64,000 nt of DNA from an uncultured Aquimarina sp. Lineage in GTDB: Bacteria > Bacteroidota > Bacteroidia > Flavobacteriales > Flavobacteriaceae. The notes below the pieces were generated by a model. That model was not told the origin of the DNA, searched no databases, and saw only the letters and a list, made by a program, of their open reading frames with translations. Within the stretch, counting starts at the first letter, position 1, and every line of letters starts with the position of its first letter. Below, one piece after another: positions 39,062-49,553 of the stretch. Position numbers and translations under genes: made by a program. The stretch lies in the NCBI GenBank assembly GCA_947493035.1, contig CANLOW010000002.1:310001-374000 (forward strand). Direction: 5' to 3'.

Positions 39062-40099
39062 ATGCTTCACGAAAAATACATCAGCCGCTGTATACAGCTG
39101 GCATACAATGGTAATGGTCGAGTTTACCCAAACCCTATGGTAGGTAGTGTTATTGTACATCAAGGCAAGATCATCGGAGAAGGTTGGCACCAAAAAGCAG
39201 GGGAAGCACATGCCGAGGTTAATGCGATTAATAGCGTAAAAGACAAAACTCTTTTACCTTATTCTACAATATATGTTAGTTTAGAACCTTGTAGCCATTT
39301 TGGCAAGACTCCTCCTTGTAGCGATCTTATTATAAAACACAAAATACCTGAGGTAGTTATTGGAATAAAAGACCCTTTCTCTGAAGTTTCCGGAAGAGGT
39401 ATCAAAAAATTAAAAAAGGCTGGCTGCAAGGTCACTGTAGGTGTCTTAGAAGATAAATGTTATCAATTAAACAAACGCTTCTTTACATTTCACACTAAAA
39501 AAAGGCCTTATATTATTTTAAAATGGGCTCAAAGCACGGATGGTTATTTAGCCCCTAATATTCAAGAGGACCGAACTCCAGTTTGGATTTCTAACACATA
39601 CTCTAAACAATCAGTACATCAACAACGCAGTAAAGAACAAGCCATTTTAGTCGGTACTAATACTGTTATCAAAGATAATCCTTCATTGACCACACGCGAG
39701 TGGTTTGGCAACAATCCTTTAAGAATAATTATTGACCGTAATCGTAAAATCTCTATTGATAGTACTGTATTTACTGATCAATTAAAAACAATCGTTTTCA
39801 CCAATACAGCTACAGAAAACACCTCGAATATCACTTTTGTACTAATAAAAAATGATAATGATTTATTAACCCAAATCTGCGATTATCTATACAGTATTGG
39901 AATGCAATCTCTTATCATAGAAGGGGGCAAACAAACCTTAGAATATTTTATAAAAAAGAACCTATGGGATGAAGCTCATGTTTACAAATCTGACAATGTT
40001 TATATAAAAGATGGTATCTTTGCCCCTATATTACCAACACCCCTATCTAACCATAAACAAATAAAAAACAACACATTATACCTATTTAGAAATGATTAA
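39062..40099 (+). CDS. ribD: Bifunctional riboflavin biosynthesis protein RibD
   Basis: N-terminal zinc deaminase (about 1-145) with HAEVNAI and PCSHFGKTPPC, and C-terminal reductase with the IIEGGKQTL motif. It performs the second and third steps of riboflavin synthesis (deamination, then NADPH reduction). It is followed by a HAD gene whose start overlaps its end by 8 bases. A phosphatase for the next riboflavin intermediate is needed in many bacteria, so the HAD neighbour could supply it (inference). Confidence 0.96.
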   Translation: MLHEKYISRCIQLAYNGNGRVYPNPMVGSVIVHQGKIIGEGWHQKAGEAHAEVNAINSVKDKTLLPYSTIYVSLEPCSHFGKTPPCSDLIIKHKIPEVVIGIKDPFSEVSGRGIKKLKKAGCKVTVGVLEDKCYQLNKRFFTFHTKKRPYIILKWAQSTDGYLAPNIQEDRTPVWISNTYSKQSVHQQRSKEQAILVGTNTVIKDNPSLTTREWFGNNPLRIIIDRNRKISIDSTVFTDQLKTIVFTNTATENTSNITFVLIKNDNDLLTQICDYLYSIGMQSLIIEGGKQTLEYFIKKNLWDEAHVYKSDNVYIKDGIFAPILPTPLSNHKQIKNNTLYLFRND

Positions 40100-40700
40100 A
40101 AATATTGTTTTCGATTTTGGTGACATTTTCATCGATTTAGATAAAAAGGCAACGTTAGCAAGTTTTCAAAAATTGAACCCTTCAATAACTGCCGAACAAA
40201 TTGATACTTTAAACAAAATCTATGAAGTAGGTCAAATGACTACTACACAATTTGTATTTTCCTTAAAGGATTTGGCTCCATCAGCTAGTTATCAAGAAAT
40301 CTTAGATGCTTGGAATAGTATTTTGCTAGAGTACCCTGTACGCAGATTTGAATTTTTTAAAGAAATTGTAGCTTCTAATAAATATCGTTTATTCTTATTA
40401 AGCAATACCAATGATTTACACATCATTGATATTGCTAACAAAACACCACACTTTGATGCTTTCCGAGCTGAATTCGAACAATTTTATCTATCTCATGAAA
40501 TTGGAATGCGCAAACCCAATAAAGAAATTTTCGAATTCGTATTGGATAAAAATGAATTAGTAGCCGAAGAAACTTTATTTATCGATGATACTAAAGAAAA
40601 TATCGATGCAGCTAATGCAATTGGTATTAAAACGTGGCATCTAATACCAGGAACTGACGATGTAACCGAATTGTTCTCTAAGAAAAGTGACTTATTTTGA
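40092..40700 (+). CDS. HAD-superfamily phosphatase
   Basis: 202 aa. Motif I is VFDFGDIFIDLD (nucleophile Asp in a DxG variant as in YihX-type enzymes), motif II LLSNTND, motif III lysine in MRKPNKEIF, and motif IV FIDDTKENIDAA. A C1 helical cap lies between I and II. It overlaps ribD by 8 bases, which may point to dephosphorylation of the riboflavin precursor. The substrate cannot be read from sequence. Confidence 0.9.
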   Translation: MIKNIVFDFGDIFIDLDKKATLASFQKLNPSITAEQIDTLNKIYEVGQMTTTQFVFSLKDLAPSASYQEILDAWNSILLEYPVRRFEFFKEIVASNKYRLFLLSNTNDLHIIDIANKTPHFDAFRAEFEQFYLSHEIGMRKPNKEIFEFVLDKNELVAEETLFIDDTKENIDAANAIGIKTWHLIPGTDDVTELFSKKSDLF

Positions 40701-41563
40701 TTAGCATTTTTCTAAGCGTTTGTATATCAAGTTTACTATTTGTCATTTTTAAACTCTTTGACAAATTTAAAATAAATAGTTTTCAAGCCATTGTGTGTAA
40801 CTACATAGTGGCTTGTATTTGTGGTATCATTGCTTACCCTAAAAGTATCGAAATATCACAATTAGTTGCTTTTGATTGGTTTCCTTTTACTTTCGTTTTG
40901 GGTATCATTTTTATTAGTGTTTTCAACTTCATGGCCATTACCACACAGCGAAATGGTTTATCTGTTGTTGCTGTAGCTAGTAAAATGAGTCTTATTATTC
41001 CTATAATTTTTGGAATATTCGTTTACCACGAAACACTAAGTATACTAAAGTCTTTAGGAATCTTACTTGCTCTAGTAGCTGTATACTTAGTAACATCTAA
41101 ACCCTCTAGTAACAATACCAAAGGAAGTTTACTATTCCCTTTATTAGTCTTCGTAGGTAGTGGTGTTATCGATACTTCCTTAAAATATTTACAAACTGCC
41201 TTTGTAGCCGAAGCTGATTTCCCCATATTTTCTGCTACACTTTTTGGTGCTGCTGCCTTTATCGGTATAATAGCCTTTATTTATCTAGCGCTTCGTAAAA
41301 AGTTGAATCTTGAGGGTAAAAACATCATTGCTGGTATTATATTAGGGATTGCTAATTATTTCTCTATTGTCTATTTAATAAAAGCTTTAAGCTACCCAAA
41401 ACTAGATAGCTCGACGTTGTTTACCGTTAATAATGTTAGCATACTATTACTTTCTACATTTATAGGTATATTATTTTTTAAAGAACGACTTACTCGAAAA
41501 AATAACCTAGGTATTATTCTTGCGATTTTAGGAATCATACTCGTTAGCCTTGCCTCTATTTAA
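40697..41563 (+). CDS. EamA/DMT-family transporter
   Basis: 288 aa with ten hydrophobic helices in two five-helix halves, the layout of the drug/metabolite transporter superfamily. It starts with TTG overlapping the HAD stop (TTGA), and no ATG fits as well. The substrate is unknown. Its position after ribD and the HAD phosphatase could suggest a flavin precursor or amino acid exporter, but this is only inference. Confidence 0.85.
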   Translation: MISIFLSVCISSLLFVIFKLFDKFKINSFQAIVCNYIVACICGIIAYPKSIEISQLVAFDWFPFTFVLGIIFISVFNFMAITTQRNGLSVVAVASKMSLIIPIIFGIFVYHETLSILKSLGILLALVAVYLVTSKPSSNNTKGSLLFPLLVFVGSGVIDTSLKYLQTAFVAEADFPIFSATLFGAAAFIGIIAFIYLALRKKLNLEGKNIIAGIILGIANYFSIVYLIKALSYPKLDSSTLFTVNNVSILLLSTFIGILFFKERLTRKNNLGIILAILGIILVSLASI

Positions 41564-41566
41564 TTT

Positions 41567-42172
41567 ATGGCTGATCAATACAATACTATTACTACTAAAA
41601 CACCTGAATCTCTTTACAAAGTAAAAGGAAGTAAGTTTTTTGGATATGCCTATCCCGTGACTAACGAAGACCAAATTAAAGAGCTGCTTGTAAATATAAA
41701 AAAGCAACATCCCAAAGCTAGACATTGGTGTTATGCTTGGTCTTTAGGAACCGAAGAAGTACGCACTAGAGCTAATGATGATGGAGAACCGAGCAATACT
41801 GCAGGACAACCAATTCTAAGACAAATCATTTCTAGAAACATCACCAACGTACTTGTTGTTAGTGTACGCTATTTTGGTGGAGTAAAACTTGGTGTAGGGG
41901 GATTAATTAGTGCATATGGTGAATCTGCTCACTTATCACTTGAAGAGGCTAAAATCATCACCAAAGATCTTTGTTTGTATTTAAAACTTCGTTTTGGATA
42001 CGACCTTATGAATAACGCCCAACGTATTATAAAACAACATCAACTGACTATATCTCAGCAAGACCTTCTTGAAGATTGTACTTTAGTCTTAGAGATACCC
42101 AAGGCTAAATTTGAAGTTGTAAACAAAGCCTTTAATGACATCTACGGAATACACATCTTAAAGAATATTTAG
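41567..42172 (+). CDS. YigZ/IMPACT family protein
   Basis: 201 aa. The N-terminal IMPACT domain has KGSKFFGYAYPV, the ARHWCYAWSLG block and the DDGEPSNTAGQPIL and VVSVRYFGGVKLGVGGLISAY signatures; a small C-terminal domain follows. Bacterial YigZ proteins are of uncertain role, with links to ribosome or protein regulation by analogy with eukaryotic IMPACT. Last gene of the LEA2-ribD-HAD-DMT-yigZ unit. Confidence 0.92.
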   Translation: MADQYNTITTKTPESLYKVKGSKFFGYAYPVTNEDQIKELLVNIKKQHPKARHWCYAWSLGTEEVRTRANDDGEPSNTAGQPILRQIISRNITNVLVVSVRYFGGVKLGVGGLISAYGESAHLSLEEAKIITKDLCLYLKLRFGYDLMNNAQRIIKQHQLTISQQDLLEDCTLVLEIPKAKFEVVNKAFNDIYGIHILKNI

Positions 42173-42336
42173 TTTTTGTAAATTAACATTTACTACTCAC
42201 TTTATTTTCTTTCAACTAAAGTTAGTGTCAATTTAATTATTTCTCATTCTCTATTAATTATGAATATAGAAGCTGTACACCAATCACATGAATTTTAAAA
42301 TAACAAGGGCAGTGCCTAACAAAATGTGTAAAGTTT

Positions 42337-42371
42337 AAAATATCGGGGGTCATGCCCCCCGATATTTTTTT
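42337..42371 (+). terminator. GC-rich terminator after yigZ
   Basis: A 13-base stem (AAAATATCGGGGG / CCCCCGATATTTT), a 6-base loop and a T-run. It is placed 165 bases after the yigZ stop. The rest of the 312-base gap shows no gene; the bases just before the hairpin (42301-42336) are noted separately. Confidence 0.85.
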
Positions 42372-42484
42372 GATTAACTTCAACAGTAACTTTGATTGTT
42401 TATAACTTTTCCAGTTAATCCAATAAAAAAATACTTTTTCGCTATTTCTTACTACAGATCATATAAATACATTAAAATAATTTA

Positions 42485-43270
42485 TCAAGAAGCTTTTGCC
42501 TTAGGGCCACAAAAACATTCTTGCATCATATCATACAATTCGGGGTGTTTTCTTCTTAAGAGTTTCGGCCTTTCAAAAAAATACTCAGATGCTACAGCAA
42601 AAAATTCTATTTTACTAGTACCACCGTATGCTCTAATATCTGAATCATCACTATTAATTGCTTCCATCTTCTCATAAATCATATCCAACCAAGGAATAGT
42701 ATAACTATGATTTTCCAATAATAATTTGGGAATCCCATCAACTTCTCCATCCATCTTATCTATGAGATGTACAAATTCATGAATTGCAGTATTCCCTTTA
42801 TCCGTTTTATTATTAAACCCATGATGTAATGCCTTTCGAGATAAAATCATTTGATTTTCATACCGCCCAGTCCCTACCATTCCTGCTATATTTCGATTCT
42901 CTCCTTCATATTCTAAATACTCATTAAAATGATCTGGATATAAAATAACGGTACTAAGGTTTGGGTAATACCAAGTATTAAAGCAAAAAACAGGAATCAC
43001 TCCACTCGCACCGACTAGTAAACGATCACTGTCCTCTAATTCGAAGCCTACAGCATCAATATAAATTTCGTTTAAAAGTAACTCGACACGATCCCTAAAT
43101 CGTTGTTGTTGCATTGCCTCTAAATTTTTATAGAAAAATACTTCCTTTAAAAAAAATTGATGTGCATGAGTAGGCAAAGGTTCTATCTCTTTTTTTGACA
43201 CCTTTTTCGAAATACCAAAAAAAAGAACAACTATAGCAACCAAAAGAAAAAGAGCTAAAAGCATAGACAT
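42485..43270 (-). CDS. MtfA-like zinc-dependent peptidase
   Basis: One N-terminal membrane helix (about 1-20) then the MtfA (M90) catalytic domain, with the zinc motif in NTAIHEFVHLIDKMDG (about residue 171) and the YGGTSKIEFFAVASEYFFERP segment near the C-terminus, both conserved in this family. In E. coli MtfA is a soluble aminopeptidase-like regulator of glucose PTS; here it is membrane-anchored and may act at the cytoplasmic face. It stands alone. Confidence 0.88.
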   Translation of the reverse strand: MSMLLALFLLVAIVVLFFGISKKVSKKEIEPLPTHAHQFFLKEVFFYKNLEAMQQQRFRDRVELLLNEIYIDAVGFELEDSDRLLVGASGVIPVFCFNTWYYPNLSTVILYPDHFNEYLEYEGENRNIAGMVGTGRYENQMILSRKALHHGFNNKTDKGNTAIHEFVHLIDKMDGEVDGIPKLLLENHSYTIPWLDMIYEKMEAINSDDSDIRAYGGTSKIEFFAVASEYFFERPKLLRRKHPELYDMMQECFCGPKAKAS

Positions 43271-43508
43271 GTTGATTTTTAGCTAATATAGAATGAAATC
43301 ATAGTAATTATTAAAGCTCTATTTTAAAAAATGTCTTTTATTTTAACTAAAAATCATTTTACGTATTGAATAACACCAATATTGTTCATTTTTTTTCAAT
43401 CGTTATTTTTAAACACCTTAATTAAAATCATTTAATATTTTTAGAAACAATACCAACAAATATTCAATAGTAAAAAACTTACTTGAATATTTCTCTATAT
43501 CAACTATT

Positions 43509-44756
43509 ATGAAAACTAAGCGCAATAAACTGTTTCTTACTATTTCAATGCTTTTTATCTTAAGCTTTGTATCCTGTAAACAAAAGAAACAAGAATATGT
43601 AGAAACCAATGAAAGTGCTTCATACAAGCGTTTTCGAGAAGGTAAAATAAGATACGAAAAGCACAATGAATTCAATACTCAATTTAAGATCGTTCAAATT
43701 GAAGGATTTGATTTCGATAAAGGAGTCGAACGCTATTACCCCTCAAGTATTATAAAAGTAGACAGTTTATACTATATGTGGTATTCTAAACCAATGGCAA
43801 ATGCTGAAGTTGTTGGTCCAAATGATGCTACTGATACCAAAAGAGCTTTTCACTGGGATTTATGTGAAGTTTGGTACGCTACCTCTACTGATGGTTACAA
43901 ATGGGAAGAACAAGGTATCGCTATACAAAGAGGAAAAAAAGGAAATTACGATCACCGTAGTGTATTTAACCCTGAGATTTTGGTGAGTAATGGAAAATAT
44001 TACATGGCGTATCAAGCTGCGGGAAGCTTGAAAGATGCTCGTTGGGCAAAAACATTTAAGACCGCTGGAGATTTTGTACCTAATGTAATCGGAATGTCTG
44101 TATCAGATTCACCCAACGGGCCATGGAAAGCACTAGGTGAACCTATCTTAAAACCAGGAAATCAAAAAGCTTGGGATGGAGAAGTTATACATGAACCGAC
44201 TTTTTTCGTAAAAGGAGGTAAATACTACCTGTATTATAAAAGCGATGGGCGATTACCTTGGAAAACTAATATTACCCCTGGAGAATTTAATAAAGAACAT
44301 GCAGACATGCCTTTGGCTACTGGTGTTGCAATTGCTGATAATCCTGAGGGGCCTTATATCAAATCAAAATTTAATCCTGTGTTAATGGGAGGTCACGGTG
44401 GTATGGTTTGGCCTTATAGAAATGGTGTATGTGCTACGTTACCTGAAGGGCCTGAAAGAAATAGTATTTTATTCTCTGAAGATGGAATCAACTTTCACCC
44501 TGTTATTCAAGGTATGACTGTTCCTAAAGGTGGTGGTTGTTATCGAGCGGGTAACTTTACAGATATAGACATCAAAGAAGGTCAAGGAGTACAATGGGGA
44601 ATTAGCCACGAGTTTTACCCGAACTATCACTTTGTTCGTTTCGAATGCAACCTATCCTTAGAACATGGAAATAAAGTCAATAAAGAATATCAAAAAGTTA
44701 GAAATTATATAAACGGGGATAAATACGAGTATGATCCTAGTTTAAATGGTAAATAG
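43509..44756 (+). CDS. GH117 alpha-1,3-neoagarobiose hydrolase, lipoprotein
   Basis: A lipoprotein signal (LFILSFVSC, Cys23) is followed by a five-bladed propeller of the GH117 family. Typical blocks are FHWDLCEVWYATSTDGYKWEE, DHRSVFNPEILV, VIHEPTFFVKGGKYYLYYK and GHGGMVWPYRNGV. It should remove terminal 3,6-anhydro-L-galactose from neoagaro-oligosaccharides, the products of a GH16 agarase such as the one at 18217-19482. It is a single-gene unit. Periplasmic or outer-membrane placement is inferred from the signal. Confidence 0.85.
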   Translation: MKTKRNKLFLTISMLFILSFVSCKQKKQEYVETNESASYKRFREGKIRYEKHNEFNTQFKIVQIEGFDFDKGVERYYPSSIIKVDSLYYMWYSKPMANAEVVGPNDATDTKRAFHWDLCEVWYATSTDGYKWEEQGIAIQRGKKGNYDHRSVFNPEILVSNGKYYMAYQAAGSLKDARWAKTFKTAGDFVPNVIGMSVSDSPNGPWKALGEPILKPGNQKAWDGEVIHEPTFFVKGGKYYLYYKSDGRLPWKTNITPGEFNKEHADMPLATGVAIADNPEGPYIKSKFNPVLMGGHGGMVWPYRNGVCATLPEGPERNSILFSEDGINFHPVIQGMTVPKGGGCYRAGNFTDIDIKEGQGVQWGISHEFYPNYHFVRFECNLSLEHGNKVNKEYQKVRNYINGDKYEYDPSLNGK

Positions 44757-44793
44757 ATTATAAGATTCGCACAAAATATTATCACATAAAAAA

Positions 44794-44862
44794 GCTGCCT
44801 AAAAGTAGCGTAAACCAAACGATGAAAAAGTACAATCGTTTGAAATATCATTTTTAGGCAGC
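44794..44862. terminator. Nested convergent terminator between GH117 and lon
   Basis: The outer arms GCTGCCTAAAA (44794-44804) and TTTTAGGCAGC (44852-44862) enclose an inner perfect hairpin CAAACGAT / ATCGTTTG (44816-44842). An A-run on the left gives a T-run for the lon transcript; the right side is also T-rich. Confidence 0.75.
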
Positions 44863-44879
44863 CTCTTTAAATTATATTA

Positions 44880-47330
44880 CTATAATTTTTTAGCATTTTT
44901 AACTTTCTGCTTTGTGATGGCTATTTCTAGCACTTCACTCATTTCAGAAACATAATGGAATGTAAGTCCTTTTAAGTAATCTTCTTTAATTTCTAAAATA
45001 TCCTTTCGGTTATCTTCACAAAGAATAATTTCTTTGATTTTAGCACGTTTAGCAGCCAAAATCTTTTCTTTAATTCCACCTACAGGTAATACTTTTCCAC
45101 GTAGCGTAATCTCGCCCGTCATCGCTAAGCTCTTTTTTACTTTACGTTGCGTAAATAAAGAAACTAAAGACGTAAGCATCGTGATACCTGCACTTGGTCC
45201 ATCTTTCGGTGTAGCTCCTTCAGGTACGTGAATATGTACATTATATTTAGAAAATACTTCTGGATCTAAATCTAACAATTCAGCATTGGCTTTTATATAT
45301 TCCAAAGCAATGGTTGAAGATTCTTTCATCACCTTACCAAGATTCCCGGTAATACTAAGTTGTCCTTTCCCTTTAGACAAAATAGATTCAATAAATAAAA
45401 TATCACCTCCAACGCTTGTCCATGCTAGACCAGTTACCACACCGGCTACATCATTATTTTCGTATTTATCGCGCAATAATCGTGCAGGACCTAGAATTTC
45501 TTCTAATACATCTTTCGAAATATTTACATTATACTCATCCTCCATGGCTATACTTTTCGCAGCAAAACGAACCACTTTAGCGATTTGCTTTTCTAGACCA
45601 CGAACACCAGATTCTCTAGTATATCCTTCTACAATTTTTTCAATGACAGGCTTGGCTAACTTCAATTGATCTTGAGTTACTCCATGCTCCTTCAATTGCT
45701 TTGGCAAAAGGTGCTTTTTGGCTATTTCTACTTTTTCTTCAATCGTATACCCAGAAACATTAATCACTTCCATACGATCGCGAAGTGCTGGTTGTATAGC
45801 TCCCATATTATTGGAAGTCGCGATAAACATTACTTTAGACAGGTCAAAACCTAGCTCTAAAAAGTTGTCATAAAACTCACTATTTTGCTCTGGGTCCAAT
45901 ACTTCTAATAAAGCAGAAGAAGGATCTCCATTATGACCTGAGGTTAATTTATCGATTTCGTCTAATACAAAAACGGGATTGCTCGTTCCTGCTTTTTTCA
46001 AACTTTGAATAATACGTCCTGGCATCGCACCTATATAGGTTTTTCTATGCCCTCTAATCTCTGCTTCATCTCTCAATCCTCCTAAAGAAACACGTACGTA
46101 TTCTCTACCTAATGCTTCTGCTACAGACTTCCCTAGAGAGGTTTTCCCTACCCCTGGAGGTCCATACAAACATAAAATCGGAGATTTCATATCATTACGC
46201 AGCTTCAATACGGCTAAATATTCGATAATACGTTTCTTAACGTCTTCTAATCCGTAATGATGCTTATCTAAAACTTTTTGCGCTCTTTTTAGATCAAAAT
46301 TATCCTTGCTATATTCATCCCAAGGCAGCTCTAAAAAAAGTTCTAAATAATTACGTTGTATTGAATACTCAGGCACTTGAGGATTCATACGTTGCATCTT
46401 ACTTAATTCTTTTTCAAAATGCTTTTTGATATCTTTATTCCACGATTTCTTTTTCCCCTTTAGGCGCATTTCTTCTAACTCATCTTCATGAGAAATCCCA
46501 CCTAATTCCTCTTGAATCGTCTTTATCTGCTGATGTAAAAAATACTCGCGCTGTTGTTGATTCATGTCACTCTGCACCTTATTTTGGATATCGTTTTTCA
46601 ACTCCAATTTCTGGTACTCAAGGTTCATGAACCTTAACGTTTCTAAGGCACGATCTTGCAAATCATTAATTTCAAGCAAATCTTGTTTTTCCGTAAGACT
46701 CAGATTCATATTAGATGAAACAAAGTTTACTAGAAACGAATTACTCTCAATGTTTTTTATAGCAAAAGAAGCTTCCGAAGGAATGTTCGGACTTTCCTTT
46801 ATAATTTGTAATGATAAATCTTTGATAGATTCTATAATCGTAGAAAACTCTTGACTATCTTTTTCTGGGCGTGTTTCTTGTACTTCACTAACTTCTGCTT
46901 GTAGATAAGGCTCTTCGGTAATACCCTTTTGTATAGCAAAACGTTTTTTACCTTGAATGATTACGGTTACATTTCCATCAGGCATTTTTAATACCTTAAT
47001 GATACGAGCTACTACTCCTACTTTATGAATATCCTCGAAAGTTGGGTTTTCTACATTCTCATCTATTTGAGAAACTACACCTATCACCTTTCCTCCTTTG
47101 TTAGCATCATCTATAAGTTTGATCGACTTATCTCTTCCTGCTGTAATTGGAATAACTACACCTGGAAATAATACTGTATTACGTAAAGGAAGTATGGGTA
47201 AAGACGCAGGAATCTCTTCTTGCCTTATCTCTTCCTCATCTTCAGGAGTCATTAAAGGGATCAATTCCGCATCTTCATTCATTTCTTGAAGTGACAAGTT
47301 GTCTAGACCTAATAATTTAGTTTTTGCCAT
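44880..47330 (-). CDS. lon: ATP-dependent protease Lon
   Basis: 816 aa. The N-terminal substrate domain (about 40-250) and a coiled-coil helical arm precede the AAA+ ATPase with Walker [10 protein letters not shown] and Walker [12 protein letters not shown]. The serine protease domain follows, with S713 in KDGPSAGIT and its paired Lys in [12 protein letters not shown]. It degrades misfolded and regulatory proteins. It is a single transcription unit, and its terminator is shared with GH117. Confidence 0.97.
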   Translation of the reverse strand: MAKTKLLGLDNLSLQEMNEDAELIPLMTPEDEEEIRQEEIPASLPILPLRNTVLFPGVVIPITAGRDKSIKLIDDANKGGKVIGVVSQIDENVENPTFEDIHKVGVVARIIKVLKMPDGNVTVIIQGKKRFAIQKGITEEPYLQAEVSEVQETRPEKDSQEFSTIIESIKDLSLQIIKESPNIPSEASFAIKNIESNSFLVNFVSSNMNLSLTEKQDLLEINDLQDRALETLRFMNLEYQKLELKNDIQNKVQSDMNQQQREYFLHQQIKTIQEELGGISHEDELEEMRLKGKKKSWNKDIKKHFEKELSKMQRMNPQVPEYSIQRNYLELFLELPWDEYSKDNFDLKRAQKVLDKHHYGLEDVKKRIIEYLAVLKLRNDMKSPILCLYGPPGVGKTSLGKSVAEALGREYVRVSLGGLRDEAEIRGHRKTYIGAMPGRIIQSLKKAGTSNPVFVLDEIDKLTSGHNGDPSSALLEVLDPEQNSEFYDNFLELGFDLSKVMFIATSNNMGAIQPALRDRMEVINVSGYTIEEKVEIAKKHLLPKQLKEHGVTQDQLKLAKPVIEKIVEGYTRESGVRGLEKQIAKVVRFAAKSIAMEDEYNVNISKDVLEEILGPARLLRDKYENNDVAGVVTGLAWTSVGGDILFIESILSKGKGQLSITGNLGKVMKESSTIALEYIKANAELLDLDPEVFSKYNVHIHVPEGATPKDGPSAGITMLTSLVSLFTQRKVKKSLAMTGEITLRGKVLPVGGIKEKILAAKRAKIKEIILCEDNRKDILEIKEDYLKGLTFHYVSEMSEVLEIAITKQKVKNAKKL

Positions 47331-47548
47331 ACGCTATATCAATGTCAAATTGGCACAAAAAAGTTCCAAGATTTGACTTTATCTACATTTAATTTAAATA
47401 AAAATTCTGAAAGTACTAGCAGTAAAGAGTTACAAGACTTTCTTTGTTAATGTATTCCAAAATGTATGCCAGCAGTACAAATTTCATTGTAATAATTGAG
47501 CTTCAACAAACTCTAGGCTTATTTAGAATACTAATATATGCTAGTTAA

Positions 47549-48118
47549 TTAGTAAGGGATTGCATTGATTACACCATCAGTTACCTCTATATCTTCTCTT
47601 ACAACCCCTCCCGAAGAAGTATCCAATAGTGCCGAAAAACTAAAAGTTCCGGTCACTGTTCTATTAGCGGCATCTACTGTAATATTTAAAGTTCCTTCGT
47701 TTGATATGATATTTCCCGAACTACTAAAAGCTGCCCTATATCTATTATCATTTGCATCTACATAATCTGCAGTAAATCGATTTTCTGGCATTTCAGCATT
47801 TATCGTGTATATTTTATCTTCTTCTATAAAAGAAGGTACGATTAATACTATATCTCCTTTATCTCTCGAATTGAAGCGGATTTGCAAACTACTGCCTCCC
47901 AACAATGGATCGTTAGCTATAGCTGCTGTTGGGTTGATATCAAAAAAGAAATTCTCCCCATCTACTTGAGCGATAATTTTATCTTTAGTATTTCTCAAAA
48001 AAGAATCAGGTACAAATTCAGATGTTGGTGTTTCTTCTTCACACGAAATGAATAATGAAAACAACAATACTGCTACAACATATCGAAACATAAAAAGCAT
48101 CTTTCCTTTTAACAACAT
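47549..48118 (-). CDS. DUF6252-like lipoprotein
   Basis: A lipoprotein signal (AVLLFSLFISC) is followed by acidic residues and a beta-rich domain of about 150 residues with the pattern AQVDGENFFFDINPTAAIA, IYTINAEMPENRFTA and GTLNITVDAANRTVTGTFSF, typical of flavobacterial DUF6252 proteins. The function is unknown. Codons 7 and 10 are also ATG and would give a shorter, conventional signal. It is 13 bases after the MFS gene. Confidence 0.8.
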   Translation of the reverse strand: MLLKGKMLFMFRYVVAVLLFSLFISCEEETPTSEFVPDSFLRNTKDKIIAQVDGENFFFDINPTAAIANDPLLGGSSLQIRFNSRDKGDIVLIVPSFIEEDKIYTINAEMPENRFTADYVDANDNRYRAAFSSSGNIISNEGTLNITVDAANRTVTGTFSFSALLDTSSGGVVREDIEVTDGVINAIPY

Positions 48119-48131
48119 TAAATCCTATTTT

Positions 48132-49466
48132 TTATTGCAATCTAGCGGTTTTTATCAGTCGATACAACAAAATTATTCCCACTAAAAAGAATAACCCAAA
48201 AAAGATAATTGCATATCTAGGACTTCCAGTTAGATCACCTAAAACACCATACAACAGTGTCCCTATTATAATACCTATTTTTTCAGTGACATCATAAAAA
48301 CTAAAAAATGAAGTAGTATCTGTAGTATTCGGTGGCAACAATTTACTATACGTACTTCTAGATAAAGATTGTACCCCACCCATCACTAAACCAACACAAG
48401 CAGCTGTTATATAAAACTCAATAGGTTTATGTATAGTATACGCATAAATACACACTATTAGCCAAACAGAATTTACCAAAACTAATGCTTTCAAATTACC
48501 TATTGATCGTGCAATCCTTGAAGTTCCTAATGCACCTGGGATTGCAATTAAATTGATCAGTAAAATACTAACTATTAAACCCGTTGATGCATCAGTTTCG
48601 CCCCATTCGATCTCCTCTACACCAAAATAAGTAGCGATTATCATAATCGTTTGAACAGCCATGCTGTAAGTAAAAAAAGCACCTAAGTACCTTTTTAATA
48701 CCTTATTACTTTTTAATTGATTCCAGATATTTCTTAATTCTCGATATCCATTCCAAAGTACTTCTTTGTTTACTTTCTTATTGTTTTTAAAATTTGGCAA
48801 TTTTCTAGAGGAGAAGAATCCAAAAATAATCCACCAAAGTCCCACAGTAACAAATGAATATTGCATCATCTGTAATTTCATTTCTTTTTGAATTTCAGGG
48901 TCTTCATTAACTTGCCCCATTACCATCGCTAAATTAATTATCAGAAGAATTGTACTGCCCAAGAACCCATAAGAAAAACCTCTAGCGCTTAACTTATCTT
49001 GATGATCTACAGTAGCAATATCTGGCAAGTATGAATTATAAAAAACGAGACTACACCAAAACCCTATCAAAGCGAAAAAATAAAGTAATAAGCCTACCCA
49101 CAAATAATCCATATTGAAACTATACATCCCTATACAACTAAATGCCCCTAAGTAGCAGAAGAAACGTAAGAATAGTTTTTTACTCCCCGTATAATCTGCA
49201 ATACCTGATAAAATTGGAGCAATCAAAACCACTACTAAAAACCCTAAAGAAGTAACATAAGTGATTAAAGAATCGTTATTAAACGAAAATCCTAAAAAAC
49301 GCACCTTGTCACTACCGTTAGCAGTAGATATAATACTCCAAAAAATAGGGAAAATCGTTGATGATATAACGAGTGAGTATACTGAATTTGCCCAATCATA
49401 AAATGCCCAACCACGCATAACACTAGGTTGATTTTTCGGAAATGCTTCTGGGGTTATGATATTCAT
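48132..49466 (-). CDS. MFS transporter, UMF1 type
   Basis: 444 aa with twelve predicted membrane helices. The opening MRGWAFYDWANSVYSLVI and the SRSTYSKLLPPN segment are diagnostic of the UMF1/Atg22-like branch of the major facilitator superfamily. The substrate is not known. It is upstream of and probably co-transcribed with the DUF6252-like lipoprotein. Confidence 0.9.
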   Translation of the reverse strand: MNIITPEAFPKNQPSVMRGWAFYDWANSVYSLVISSTIFPIFWSIISTANGSDKVRFLGFSFNNDSLITYVTSLGFLVVVLIAPILSGIADYTGSKKLFLRFFCYLGAFSCIGMYSFNMDYLWVGLLLYFFALIGFWCSLVFYNSYLPDIATVDHQDKLSARGFSYGFLGSTILLIINLAMVMGQVNEDPEIQKEMKLQMMQYSFVTVGLWWIIFGFFSSRKLPNFKNNKKVNKEVLWNGYRELRNIWNQLKSNKVLKRYLGAFFTYSMAVQTIMIIATYFGVEEIEWGETDASTGLIVSILLINLIAIPGALGTSRIARSIGNLKALVLVNSVWLIVCIYAYTIHKPIEFYITAACVGLVMGGVQSLSRSTYSKLLPPNTTDTTSFFSFYDVTEKIGIIIGTLLYGVLGDLTGSPRYAIIFFGLFFLVGIILLYRLIKTARLQ

Positions 49467-49553
49467 ATATGGCTGGAAAATTTGCTTTTTAAAAAAGCTC
49501 GGTTAGTTTGTATAAAAATACTGTGTTTCAATAATGAACCAATTTAGGAAATT

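Noticed and set aside
42311-42330. attC-like text GCCTAACAA suggesting an integron cassette site
   Set aside because: No matching GTTRRRY partner, no cassette array and no integrase; likely chance.
42396-42677. Open frame of 93 codons on the plus strand
   Set aside because: Lies mostly antisense to the MtfA-like gene, whose zinc motif and family blocks are clear.
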